A DNA stretch of 6,158 bases from Chloroflexota bacterium (GCA_022564695.1 JADFKX010000125.1:1-6158); one strand, 5' to 3'; positions 1 to 5,631 are shown, numbered from the stretch's first letter. Translations and numbers: made by a program. The notes: a model not told the origin generated them from the sequence alone.

Positions 1-1
1 C

Positions 2-343
2 CTTCACTGCGGGGGGGGGGGGGAGTCCCCCTCCCGCTGGGCGGAGGTGATGGCGGCCCGCATGCCTGAGGTGCAGGCCCGCCTCGGCCCCGAGGTAGAG
101 CTGGAGGAGTGGACGCAGTCCTGGACGCGCATCCACCAGACGGTCCCTTACGATCCCCTCAGCGAGCCCCTGGCGGAGGAGGTGGCGCGCCGGCTGGCGG
201 AGACGATTACCGTCCTGCAGCCGATGGTGGAGGCGGAACGCGCCAACGTGCCCGCCGAGCTGGAGGCGCTCGCCCCCGCCAAGCGTTCAGGCGGCCGCCG
301 CCGCTTCCAGCGCCGAGGCCGGCCGCGGGGCTCGCCCCTCTAG
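2..343 (+). CDS. C-terminal part of an unidentified protein, cut by the left window edge
   Basis: This frame is open from the window edge to the TAG at 341-343. Its last ~98 residues have normal GC-rich codon use and a helical, charged composition, with a Trp-containing stretch (EEWTQSWTRIHQTVPYDPL) followed by a long amphipathic segment and a basic tail (KRSGGRRRFQRRGRPRG). I do not recognise the family. GTG at 47 and ATG at 50 are possible internal starts, but GGAGG at 43-47 is too close to either, so I prefer an incomplete gene entering from the left. The frame upstream of about position 24 passes through 13 consecutive G's and would encode a glycine run, so that part is unreliable. The gene converges on the lipoprotein gene and overlaps its stop by 4 bp. 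A much shorter protein starting at 47 or 50 cannot be excluded. Confidence 0.5.
   Translation, partial: LHCGGGGESPSRWAEVMAARMPEVQARLGPEVELEEWTQSWTRIHQTVPYDPLSEPLAEEVARRLAETITVLQPMVEAERANVPAELEALAPAKRSGGRRRFQRRGRPRGSPL
11..23. repeat. Homopolymer of 13 G
   Basis: Thirteen consecutive G's are followed by AGT and CCCCC (27-31), so the 3' end of the tract can fold back on the C's. It lies inside, or just before, the + strand reading frame that ends at 343. Such tracts are prone to length error in sequencing and to slippage in cells, so the frame of anything spanning it should not be trusted. Confidence 0.9.
323..343. repeat. Left copy of an imperfect 21-bp direct repeat flanking the lipoprotein gene
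   Basis: This copy begins CCGCGGGGCTC and matches 1325-1345 at 18 of 21 positions, with the first 11 identical. It covers the last codons of the + strand gene and the shared CTAG where the two convergent genes end. The pair encloses the lower-GC lipoprotein gene with its promoter. It may be a scar of insertion or a chance match in GC-rich sequence. Confidence 0.45.
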
Positions 344-1230
344 TCCTTTAGCTTAATCCCATCGGGACACAGCGGCACCTTGATGAGTGACAATCCATTA
401 CTGGCGAACTGCTCCGCAACCTTCGTCAGTGTCCGATAGGTCGTCTTAGGTCGATACGTGCCGCTGTCGCCGTTGACGTCTAATGTACACGTTTCTAGGT
501 CCACGATGATCTGGCCCGCATAAGCCACCTTCTCGGACGTCCACTCATACCAGTTATTTTCGTTGTCTTTGTTAAACATATCGATGGTGGCACCTACACC
601 ATTGTCACTTGTACCCTGGGCAAGCATGAAGTGCTTGCTAATCGCATCTAGCAGTCCCTTTCCCTCGGCGCGATCCAGCCAACACGGACTTTGCTTAGGG
701 TCCGCCTTCTTATCCTCAGAGATCAAGTTGACGATCGCTTCCTTGGTTGCATTGGATCCGCTGTCTCCATCTCCCAAGCATTGCCTGCCTGTACAACCGT
801 CTTTGGCGCCGGCTTTCTTCTGCGCGGCTCTGAAGTCTCCGAAATTGACATCCTCTTGCCATTGGGCGACGATAACATTGCCGTCCATGTCAATCACGTA
901 GTTATACTTCTGCATATTTTCGTTGTCAAAAAGGTCTGCCTCCATGTACTTACTCAATATGACGTCAGTGAGTTTGACAGCTTGGGATACGGACAATTTG
1001 GTATCCTTGTAGCACTCGAAGTCTCTTTCTTTATTACTCGCCTCCTCCCCGTGCGGTGCAAACGGGTAAGGCCCGCCAAACTGCGTAGGATCGAACCCAA
1101 CGGGTGACACTTCTGGGGATGGCGTGGGGGTCGCGCCGGATCCACCACCACCAATGCACGCTGATACTGCCAACAGCAGGGCAAACAGAATACCGAATAC
1201 GGCGAACGGCAAAATAGACCGAGTCTTCAT
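340..1230 (-). CDS. Secreted lipoprotein of unknown function
   Basis: The 296-residue product starts with a type II signal peptide: basic MKTR, a hydrophobic core (about residues 6-24) and a lipobox V22-S23-A24-C25. It should therefore be lipid-anchored at Cys25 on the outer face of the cytoplasmic membrane. A Gly/Ser/Thr/Pro-rich linker (about 27-48) precedes the folded part. Six further cysteines (73, 146, 151, 183, 248, 288) could form disulfides outside the cell. I recognise no catalytic motif or family. The ATG at 1230 has AAGGGGG six bases upstream (1237-1243) and a good promoter beyond it. Base composition is visibly less GC-rich than in the genes on both sides, which hints at separate ancestry or acquisition. 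The stop overlaps that of the convergent + strand gene through a shared CTAG at 340-343. Confidence in the gene and its export is high; its role is unknown. Confidence 0.88.
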   Translation of the reverse strand: MKTRSILPFAVFGILFALLLAVSACIGGGGSGATPTPSPEVSPVGFDPTQFGGPYPFAPHGEEASNKERDFECYKDTKLSVSQAVKLTDVILSKYMEADLFDNENMQKYNYVIDMDGNVIVAQWQEDVNFGDFRAAQKKAGAKDGCTGRQCLGDGDSGSNATKEAIVNLISEDKKADPKQSPCWLDRAEGKGLLDAISKHFMLAQGTSDNGVGATIDMFNKDNENNWYEWTSEKVAYAGQIIVDLETCTLDVNGDSGTYRPKTTYRTLTKVAEQFASNGLSLIKVPLCPDGIKLKD

Positions 1231-1268
1231 CTTAAGCCCCCTTATTATGAGACCACGGTGTACGGCAC

Positions 1269-1297
1269 TTTATAGCACAGGCGCCTGAGGATTGCAA
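1269..1297 (-). promoter_or_regulatory. Sigma70-type promoter of the lipoprotein gene
   Basis: Read on the - strand, TTGCAA (1292-1297) is separated by exactly 17 bp from TATAAA (1269-1274). These match the -35 and -10 consensus at 4 of 6 and 5 of 6 positions. Transcription would start near 1262, giving a leader of about 32 bases before the ATG at 1230. The lipoprotein gene is thus likely a single-gene transcript independent of the ROK gene upstream. Confidence 0.55.
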
Positions 1298-1324
1298 TAA
1301 CCGGGGTTTACAAGCCAGCCGAGA

Positions 1325-1345
1325 CCGCGGGGCTCAGCCCTCTGG
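1325..1345. repeat. Right copy of the imperfect 21-bp direct repeat
   Basis: This is the partner of 323-343 in the same orientation, with 18 of 21 positions identical. It lies between the end of the ROK gene (1355) and the lipoprotein promoter (1269-1297), so the two copies enclose the lipoprotein gene and its control region. Confidence 0.45.
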
Positions 1346-1354
1346 CCTCCCGAC

Positions 1355-2203
1355 CTACCCCTCCGCTTCCTCCCTCAACCTGGCGACCATCCCCATGGCC
1401 CCGGCGAACTCCCCCAGCTCGCTTACCGCCAGGCGAACGCCCTTCAGCGGCTGCGTCATCGCCAGCGACTCCATGGTCACGCGCGCCTGCTCCAGCAGCA
1501 GGTCGCCCGCCTTCGCTACTCCACCACCGATGACGATGACCTCCGGGTCGAATACGTTAACGAAACCGGCCAGCGCCACCCCGAAATAGTGCCCCGCCTG
1601 ACGAAAAGCCTCCCGCGAGGCGGCGTCACCCATCGTCGCCGCCCGCTCCATCATCTCCGCCGTAACCGGCCCCTCCTCCTTGCGCAAGCGCGCCAGGATG
1701 GGCGAGTCGCCGCTCTCCGCCAACTCCTCGCCCCTCTTGGCGATCGCCGTGCCCGAGGCGAGCGACTCCAGGCAGCCACGGGCGCCGCAACCGCAGGCCG
1801 GCCCGTTCATATCGATGATAACGTGGCCCATCTCGCCGGCGGCGCCGCTCTTACCCCGATATAGATCGCCGTCGATGATGATCCCACCGCCGACGCCGGT
1901 GCTCACCGTGATATACAGCATATGGCGGCTGCCCCGCCCGGCGCCGAAGCGGTGCTCACCCAGGGCCGCCGCCGAGGCGTCGTTCTCCAACAGCGTCGGC
2001 AGGCCGAACCGCTCTTCCAGCAGCCGCGCCAGCGGCACGTCCTGCCAGCCGGGGAGCTGCGGCGCGTTGGGAACGATCCCCCGCACCACGTCCACCGCCC
2101 CCGGCGAGGCGATGCCGAGACCCGCCAGACGTTCCCGCTTCACGCCCGCCTTCCCTAGGGCGGCGTCCAGGCTCTCCTCAATCCGCTCCAGCACCACTTC
2201 CAA
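1355..2203 (-). CDS. ROK-family sugar kinase (glucokinase-like), body of a frameshifted gene
   Basis: The frame encodes most of a ROK kinase, a family that phosphorylates glucose or related sugars with ATP in the cytoplasm; some members are repressors instead. Counting from the TTG at 2203: E73-N74-D75 includes the presumed catalytic Asp, STGVGGG (101-107) is a glycine-rich loop, and GEMGH (123-127) with CGCGARGCLE (137-146) supplies the zinc ligands His127, Cys137, Cys139 and Cys144. IVIGGG (224-228) lies near the C-terminus. No DNA-binding domain is seen, so an enzyme is more likely than a repressor. The N-terminal DLGGT phosphate loop is absent here but is encoded just upstream in another frame (2218-2331). 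Joined, the two give about 325 residues, the usual family length. GGAGG five bases before the TTG could allow a truncated product, which would lack the ATP-binding start. Substrate cannot be told from sequence. Confidence 0.85.
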   Translation of the reverse strand: MEVVLERIEESLDAALGKAGVKRERLAGLGIASPGAVDVVRGIVPNAPQLPGWQDVPLARLLEERFGLPTLLENDASAAALGEHRFGAGRGSRHMLYITVSTGVGGGIIIDGDLYRGKSGAAGEMGHVIIDMNGPACGCGARGCLESLASGTAIAKRGEELAESGDSPILARLRKEEGPVTAEMMERAATMGDAASREAFRQAGHYFGVALAGFVNVFDPEVIVIGGGVAKAGDLLLEQARVTMESLAMTQPLKGVRLAVSELGEFAGAMGMVARLREEAEG

Positions 2204-2217
2204 CCCTTCCTCCGCTG

Positions 2218-2331
2218 GGAGAGGCCTATGTCATCGCCGAGGACGCGGCCGGAGCCGTCCACTACGATAGAACGAAGCCTGGTGCCGCCGAGGTCGATAG
2301 CGCCATACAGTCGGGAAGAGTCCGCGGTCAA
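2218..2331 (-). pseudogene. Displaced N-terminus of the ROK kinase, out of frame with the body
   Basis: A TTG at 2329-2331, preceded by GGTGA six bases upstream, opens 38 codons that read as a ROK N-terminus: ...LYGAIDLGGTRLRSIVVDG.... They include D13-L14-G15-G16-T17, the phosphate-binding motif missing from the body. After about 2218 the family match moves to the frame of 1355-2203 (AEEGLEVVLERIEE), where an in-frame TGA at 2231-2233 blocks simple extension. One extra C in the CCC of the coding strand (GGG at 2217-2219) would fuse both parts as ...GLSPAEEGLEVVL.... No slippery heptamer is visible, so a one-base deletion or a sequencing/assembly error is more likely than programmed frameshifting. 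The 97 bp upstream (2332-2428) hold no convincing promoter or terminator. Confidence 0.75.
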
Positions 2332-2428
2332 CTTATGTCACCAAAATGGAACCACTAAAGCACGAGCGAAAGGTTACGCTGACAGTCTTACGCGAAAACC
2401 GTCACGCCGCAAGAGCCCGCCCAGCGTC

Positions 2429-2869
2429 TCACTCCTGCGACCAGAGGGCGTGATAGCCCTCTCCCGCCAGCGCTTGCTGCACTGACCGCCGCTCCAGCCG
2501 TTGCAGCTCCGCCAGCGCCGTGTCTATCATGCGCGCCACCTCTGGCCGCTCCGAAGCCCCCAACTGATCACGGATCCGCCGCGCCAGCCCGCTAGACTCC
2601 AGGAACTCCATCGAATGCGGCCAGATAAAGAAGCTGAACCGCTCCGGCACCCCAAACGCAGGACGCTCACGGCCCAGCCAGTGGAACCGCTCCTCGACCG
2701 AGTTCACCGGCTCCACCACCTGGACAAGCGGCACCTGGTCATCTGTCTCCCGCGTGTCGATGATCACGCGCTCGGGGAACATGCGGAAGCCAATGGCGAA
2801 CACGTCGCACCCCTCAACCACCTTGCCCACCTCTTCCAGGTCGATCTGGACGCCGTTCTCAGTGAACAT
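2429..2869 (-). CDS. Unknown 146-residue protein in the groEL transcription unit
   Basis: I do not recognise this protein. It has no signal peptide or membrane segment and looks like a soluble cytoplasmic protein. The N-terminal ~60 residues look like mixed strand and helix (GCDVFAIGFRMFPERVIIDTR). A Trp/Phe-rich middle follows (FHWLGRERPAFGVPERFSFF, then IWPHSMEFLE). The C-terminal ~55 residues are helical and charged. The ATG at 2869 is the only usual start available: the frame stays open upstream into the groEL end but offers no ATG, GTG or TTG nearby. No clear Shine-Dalgarno sequence is seen. It begins 26 bp after the groEL stop on the same strand with no terminator between, so it is probably co-transcribed with groEL and under CIRCE/HrcA control. 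Codon use matches groEL. It is likely a real gene, with function unknown. Confidence 0.75.
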   Translation of the reverse strand: MFTENGVQIDLEEVGKVVEGCDVFAIGFRMFPERVIIDTRETDDQVPLVQVVEPVNSVEERFHWLGRERPAFGVPERFSFFIWPHSMEFLESSGLARRIRDQLGASERPEVARMIDTALAELQRLERRSVQQALAGEGYHALWSQE

Positions 2870-2895
2870 GCTGTTGTGTTGGTCGGTTCGGCGGC

Positions 2896-4515
2896 CTAGT
2901 ACATCTCCGACGGCGAAGGTGGCGCGGCTGCCGACTTCTTCTCCGGGATGTCGGCTATCAGACAGTTGGTGGTGAGCACCATGCCGGCGATGCTCACGGC
3001 GTTCTCAAGGGCGGAGCGGGTCACCTTTGCCGGGTCGACAATGCCACGCTCCACCATGTTGCCGTACTCGTCCTTGGCGGCGTCGTAACCCTGCCCCTTC
3101 TTCAGCCCCTTCACCTTCTGGACGACAACCGAGCCGTCCTGGCCGGAGTTGGTGGCGATGCGCCGCAGCGGCTCCTCCAAGGCGCGGCGCAGTATGTTCA
3201 CGCCGGTTGCCTCATCTGATTCCAGCTTCAGCTTCTCCAGGCGCGGCAGCGCGTTGAGGTAGGGCACACCGCCGCCGGGCACCAGGCCCTCTTCCACCGC
3301 GGCGCGCGTGGCCTGAACCGCATCCTCTACCCTGTGCTTACGCTCCTTGAGCTCAGTCTCAGTGGCAGCACCCACCTGAATCACCGCCACGCTTCCGGAC
3401 AGCTTGCCCAGCCGCTCCTGAAGCTTCTCGCGGTCCCAGTCAGAGCTGGCCTCATCCACCGCAATCTTGATCTGGCGGATGCGCGCCTTCATCTCATTCG
3501 CGGAGCCTCCGCCCTCGATGATAGTAGTCTCCTCTTTGGTCACGACAACCTTGCGGGCGCGGCCGAGGTCCTCCAGTTGGACGGCGTCCAGCTTGCGGCC
3601 TACCTCTTCGCTGATGATCTGGGCGCCGGTTGTGGTGGCGAGATCGCCCAGGTTGTCCTTACGCCTATCGCCGAAGCCAGGCGCCTTGATCGCGCACACG
3701 TTGAGAGCGCCCCGCAGCTTGTTCACCGCCAGCGTGGCCAGCGCCTCGCCGTCACAGTCCTCACAGATGATAAGTAGATTCTTAGTCCCCGACTGGAGCA
3801 CCTTCTCCAGCAGCGGCAGGATATCGTTTACTGCGGACAGCTTCTTGTCCGTCACCAGGATGTGCGGGTTCTCGATCTCGCACTCCATACGCTCGGGGTT
3901 GGTGACAAAGTAAGGGGAGATGTAGCCGCGGTCGAAGTTCATCCCCTCGACGTACTCCACCTCTGTAGTGATCCCCTTCGACTCCTCGACAGTGATGACC
4001 CCATCCTTGCCGATCTTCTCCATCACCTCGCCGATGAGCTCACCGATCTCCTGGTCGTTATTGGCGGAGATGGCGGCGATCTGCGCCATCTGCTTGCGTG
4101 TGGTCACCGCCGTGGAGTTGGCCTTGATCGCTGCCACAACGGCCTCCGCGCCCTTCTCGATGCCGCGCTTGAGCGCCATTGGGTTGGCGCCGGCGGCCAC
4201 GTTCTTCAGCCCCTCGTGGACGATCGACTGGCCAATGACGGTGGCGGTGGTGGTGCCGTCTCCGGCGATATCGTTCGTCTTGGAGGCGATCTCACGGGCG
4301 AGCTGAGCGCCGATGTTCTCGAACGGGTCCTCCAGTTCGATGTCTTTGGCGATGGTGACGCCGTCGTTAGTGATCGTTGGGGAGCCGAATTTCTTCTCCA
4401 GAACGACGTTGCGACCCTTAGGGCCAAGGGTGATCTTTACGGCGTCGGCGAGGGCATCGACACCGGCCTTCATAGCGTGGCGCGCGGCCTCATCGAACAG
4501 AAGCTGTTTGGCCAT
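2896..4515 (-). CDS. groEL: Chaperonin GroEL (Hsp60, 60 kDa subunit)
   Basis: This 539-residue protein is a full-length group I chaperonin subunit, which forms double heptameric rings that fold proteins in the cytoplasm with ATP and GroES. ATP-site motifs are intact: TLGPKGRNV (29-37), NDGVTIAK (50-57), GDGTTTAT (85-92), Asp398 for ATP hydrolysis, and the family signature AAVEEGLVPGGG (405-416). FGDRRK (281-286) is typical of the apical domain. The ATG at 4515 is fixed by the classic MAKQ start and by AAGGAG (4527-4532) upstream. Two features are unusual. The tail ends PPSPSEMY with no GGM repeats. The apical segment has C251-E-D-C254 where, from memory, E. coli has Ala and Val. No groES is adjacent, so it must lie elsewhere if present. 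Expression is likely heat-inducible through the CIRCE operator. Confidence 0.98.
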   Translation of the reverse strand: MAKQLLFDEAARHAMKAGVDALADAVKITLGPKGRNVVLEKKFGSPTITNDGVTIAKDIELEDPFENIGAQLAREIASKTNDIAGDGTTTATVIGQSIVHEGLKNVAAGANPMALKRGIEKGAEAVVAAIKANSTAVTTRKQMAQIAAISANNDQEIGELIGEVMEKIGKDGVITVEESKGITTEVEYVEGMNFDRGYISPYFVTNPERMECEIENPHILVTDKKLSAVNDILPLLEKVLQSGTKNLLIICEDCDGEALATLAVNKLRGALNVCAIKAPGFGDRRKDNLGDLATTTGAQIISEEVGRKLDAVQLEDLGRARKVVVTKEETTIIEGGGSANEMKARIRQIKIAVDEASSDWDREKLQERLGKLSGSVAVIQVGAATETELKERKHRVEDAVQATRAAVEEGLVPGGGVPYLNALPRLEKLKLESDEATGVNILRRALEEPLRRIATNSGQDGSVVVQKVKGLKKGQGYDAAKDEYGNMVERGIVDPAKVTRSALENAVSIAGMVLTTNCLIADIPEKKSAAAPPSPSEMY

Positions 4516-4557
4516 AGTGATAGTTTCTCCTTCTGGCTGCCGTTATACGGGCTGAGT

Positions 4558-4584
4558 TTAGCACTCGCCGGGGCGGAGTGCTAA
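4558..4584. promoter_or_regulatory. CIRCE operator, HrcA binding site
   Basis: This is a perfect CIRCE element: TTAGCACTC (4558-4566), a 9-base spacer, and GAGTGCTAA (4576-4584). It matches the known consensus at every arm position. It sits between the groEL promoter and the groEL ribosome binding site, overlapping the predicted transcription start, as expected for repression by HrcA at normal temperature. No hrcA gene is in the window. Confidence 0.97.
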
Positions 4585-4588
4585 TGTA

Positions 4589-4617
4589 TTTTTAGCCGAA
4601 ACAGTGCCTGAGTGCAA
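4589..4617 (-). promoter_or_regulatory. Predicted groEL promoter
   Basis: On the - strand, TTGCAC (4612-4617) lies exactly 17 bp from TAAAAA (4589-4594). The -35 match is weak (3 of 6) and the -10 fair (4 of 6). The position is right, since transcription would begin around 4582 at the edge of CIRCE. An alternative -10, TATAAC, lies further down near 4545 but has no suitable -35. Confidence 0.45.
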
Positions 4618-4636
4618 GGGGGAGACGATCCCGCGA

Positions 4637-4672
4637 GACGCCGTCGCGCCGGAACGCGAGCAGCACGGCGTC
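4637..4672. repeat. Inverted repeat between the glycine-zipper gene and the groEL promoter
   Basis: GACGCCGT (4637-4644) and ACGGCGTC (4665-4672) form an 8-bp stem, and CGCG at 4645-4648 and 4655-4658 can extend it with a 6-base bulge. It lies 35-70 bases downstream of the stop at 4707. No T-run follows on either strand, so it is not a standard intrinsic terminator. It could be an mRNA 3'-end structure or have no role. Confidence 0.4.
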
Positions 4673-4706
4673 CCCTCGGGTCCGCTTCCGAATATGGCCC
4701 CGTAGC

Positions 4707-5303
4707 CTACTTCTTCTCTTCGTCCTCGCCCTTGAAGGGCTCGCGCAGGATCACCTTGACGCCGGAGATGGTGCCCGTGACGGCGTCGCGAACCTGCTCC
4801 ACGACGGTGCCGCCCAGACCACCGGCGGCCTTCACCGCGCCCGACGCGGCCGCAGAGGCCGCCTCCTCGGCGCTCAAGCCAATCTCCTTGGCGCCCTCAA
4901 TCGCTCCCTCCACGGCGCCCCGGGCCGCGCCGGCCACGTCGCCGCCTACCTCGGAGGTGCTCTTCACCACCGCTCCCGCGGTCGCCGAGATAGCGCCTAG
5001 AGCCTCGGTGCCGGTCTCTTTCGTGGCGCGGATGACGCCCACTACGACGCCCTTAGCGGCCTTCGTCAGGTCCTCGCCCACGTCGGCCACGCCCTGGATG
5101 ACCTCGCGCACCGTGTCGAAGATCAGCGAGGTGGCCTCGCTCGTCACCTCGTTCACGCCCTTGAGCGCCGTCACCAACGTGCCGCTGACCGCGCCCACGG
5201 CGGCGCCAGCCACATCGCCGACGCCCTTGATGGCGCTGACCACCCCCGCCTTCACGTTCTCTAAGATGCCTCTCTTCTCCTCTTCAGAAGTCAATTGGGT
5301 CAC
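4707..5303 (-). CDS. Alanine/glycine-rich glycine-zipper repeat protein of unknown function
   Basis: This 198-residue protein is mostly Ala, Gly, Val, Glu and Lys, with no cysteine, no signal peptide and a charged tail (KGEDEEKK). It contains runs of GxxxG spacing: G29/33/37/41 and G121/125/129/133/137. The blocks GDVAGAAVGAV (29-39) and GDVAGAARGAV (121-131) match at 10 of 11 residues, so an internal duplication is likely. Such composition suggests long amphipathic helices that pack on each other or on membrane, as in LEA-like, apolipoprotein-like or glycine-zipper proteins. I cannot assign a family. The GTG at 5303 is the outermost start, but spacing from the ribosome binding site favours TTG at 5294, three codons in. 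It is transcribed toward groEL with no clear terminator between, and is divergent from erpA. A stress or envelope role is only a guess. Confidence 0.8.
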   Translation of the reverse strand: MTQLTSEEEKRGILENVKAGVVSAIKGVGDVAGAAVGAVSGTLVTALKGVNEVTSEATSLIFDTVREVIQGVADVGEDLTKAAKGVVVGVIRATKETGTEALGAISATAGAVVKSTSEVGGDVAGAARGAVEGAIEGAKEIGLSAEEAASAAASGAVKAAGGLGGTVVEQVRDAVTGTISGVKVILREPFKGEDEEKK

Positions 5304-5311
5304 CTCACCTT
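5301..5311 (-). promoter_or_regulatory. Ribosome binding site that decides the glycine-zipper protein start
   Basis: On the - strand the sequence reads AAGGTGAGGTG. Using AGGTGA (5305-5310) with GTG at 5303 leaves only one base of spacing. Using GAGGTG (5301-5306) with TTG at 5294-5292 leaves six bases, the normal distance. The protein therefore more likely begins M-TSEEEKRG than at the GTG. Confidence 0.5.
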
Positions 5312-5346
5312 TCTTGTGATTGTCTGTGCCCTTCTAGACAGGAATT

Positions 5347-5375
5347 AGCGTACCTATATCACTGCACACAGTCAA
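5347..5375 (-). promoter_or_regulatory. Predicted promoter of the glycine-zipper gene
   Basis: On the - strand, TTGACT (5370-5375, 5 of 6 to consensus) is 17 bp from TACGCT (5347-5352, 3 of 6, keeping the key T, A and final T). Transcription would start near 5340, about 40 bases before the gene. The same hexamer pair and spacing recur at the divergent erpA promoter, which raises confidence. Confidence 0.4.
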
Positions 5376-5548
5376 TCATTAATTCAACCGCAAGCCATAC
5401 TTTGACATACGCAATCTTATGTTGCGCTGCCCGCGCCTCTTCTGGAACGTCTCGCCGCACTCGCTCAGCTCTAAGGCAGACGGCCACGCGGCGGAGAAGG
5501 CCAAGTCCAATGGCAGCTCAAGCGGCTCTTTCAGCCCCCATTCGGGCG

Positions 5549-5577
5549 TTGACAGCCTCCTATCTGTCTGATACGCT
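5549..5577 (+). promoter_or_regulatory. Predicted erpA promoter
   Basis: TTGACA (5549-5554), a perfect -35, is 17 bp from TACGCT (5572-5577). Transcription would start near 5584, giving a leader of about 48 bases. TATAGT at about 5588 is a better -10 by sequence but has no -35 at the right distance. Confidence 0.5.
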
Positions 5578-5631
5578 CTCCACAGAGTATAGTAAGTAAC
5601 CACTTTCCAAATCGGAAGAAGGGGTACGCGG

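Larger units (their letters stand above)
5304..5631. other. Divergent intergenic region between the glycine-zipper gene and erpA
   Basis: These 328 bp hold two promoter candidates pointing outward, at 5347-5375 (-) and 5549-5577 (+), plus the two ribosome binding sites. The middle (about 5376-5548) contains open frames on both strands, but none has a usable start with a ribosome binding site or a recognisable protein. I see no tRNA, terminator or clear operator there. Confidence 0.6.

Noticed and set aside
691..1107. A 138-codon + strand open frame opposite the lipoprotein
   Set aside because: No start signal; the - strand frame has a signal peptide, lipobox, ribosome binding site and promoter.
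1331..1340. Possible ROK terminator with stem GGGC/GCCC
   Set aside because: Only four base pairs and no T-run on the - strand.
2213..2235. Programmed ribosomal frameshift in the ROK gene
   Set aside because: No slippery heptamer or downstream stimulatory structure is evident; a one-base indel explains the data more simply.
2381..2400. Direct repeat GCGTAA spaced 14 bases on the - strand upstream of the ROK gene
   Set aside because: Six bases, two copies, no link to a promoter; likely chance.
3862..4584. A 240-codon + strand open frame opposite groEL
   Set aside because: It is antisense to a certain groEL gene and covers CIRCE; long antisense frames are expected in GC-rich DNA.
4516..4706. 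A groES gene next to groEL
   Set aside because: The only space upstream is promoter, CIRCE and an inverted repeat, and the gene downstream does not resemble GroES.
4612..5319. A 235-codon + strand open frame opposite the glycine-zipper gene
   Set aside because: A Thr/Ser/Pro/Ala-rich mirror of the repeat protein with no ribosome binding site. The - strand frame has a ribosome binding site, promoter and zipper repeats.
5402..5599. A 65-codon + strand open frame before erpA
   Set aside because: No ribosome binding site, Arg/Ser/Ala-rich composition typical of a GC-rich shadow frame, and it overlaps the predicted promoter.
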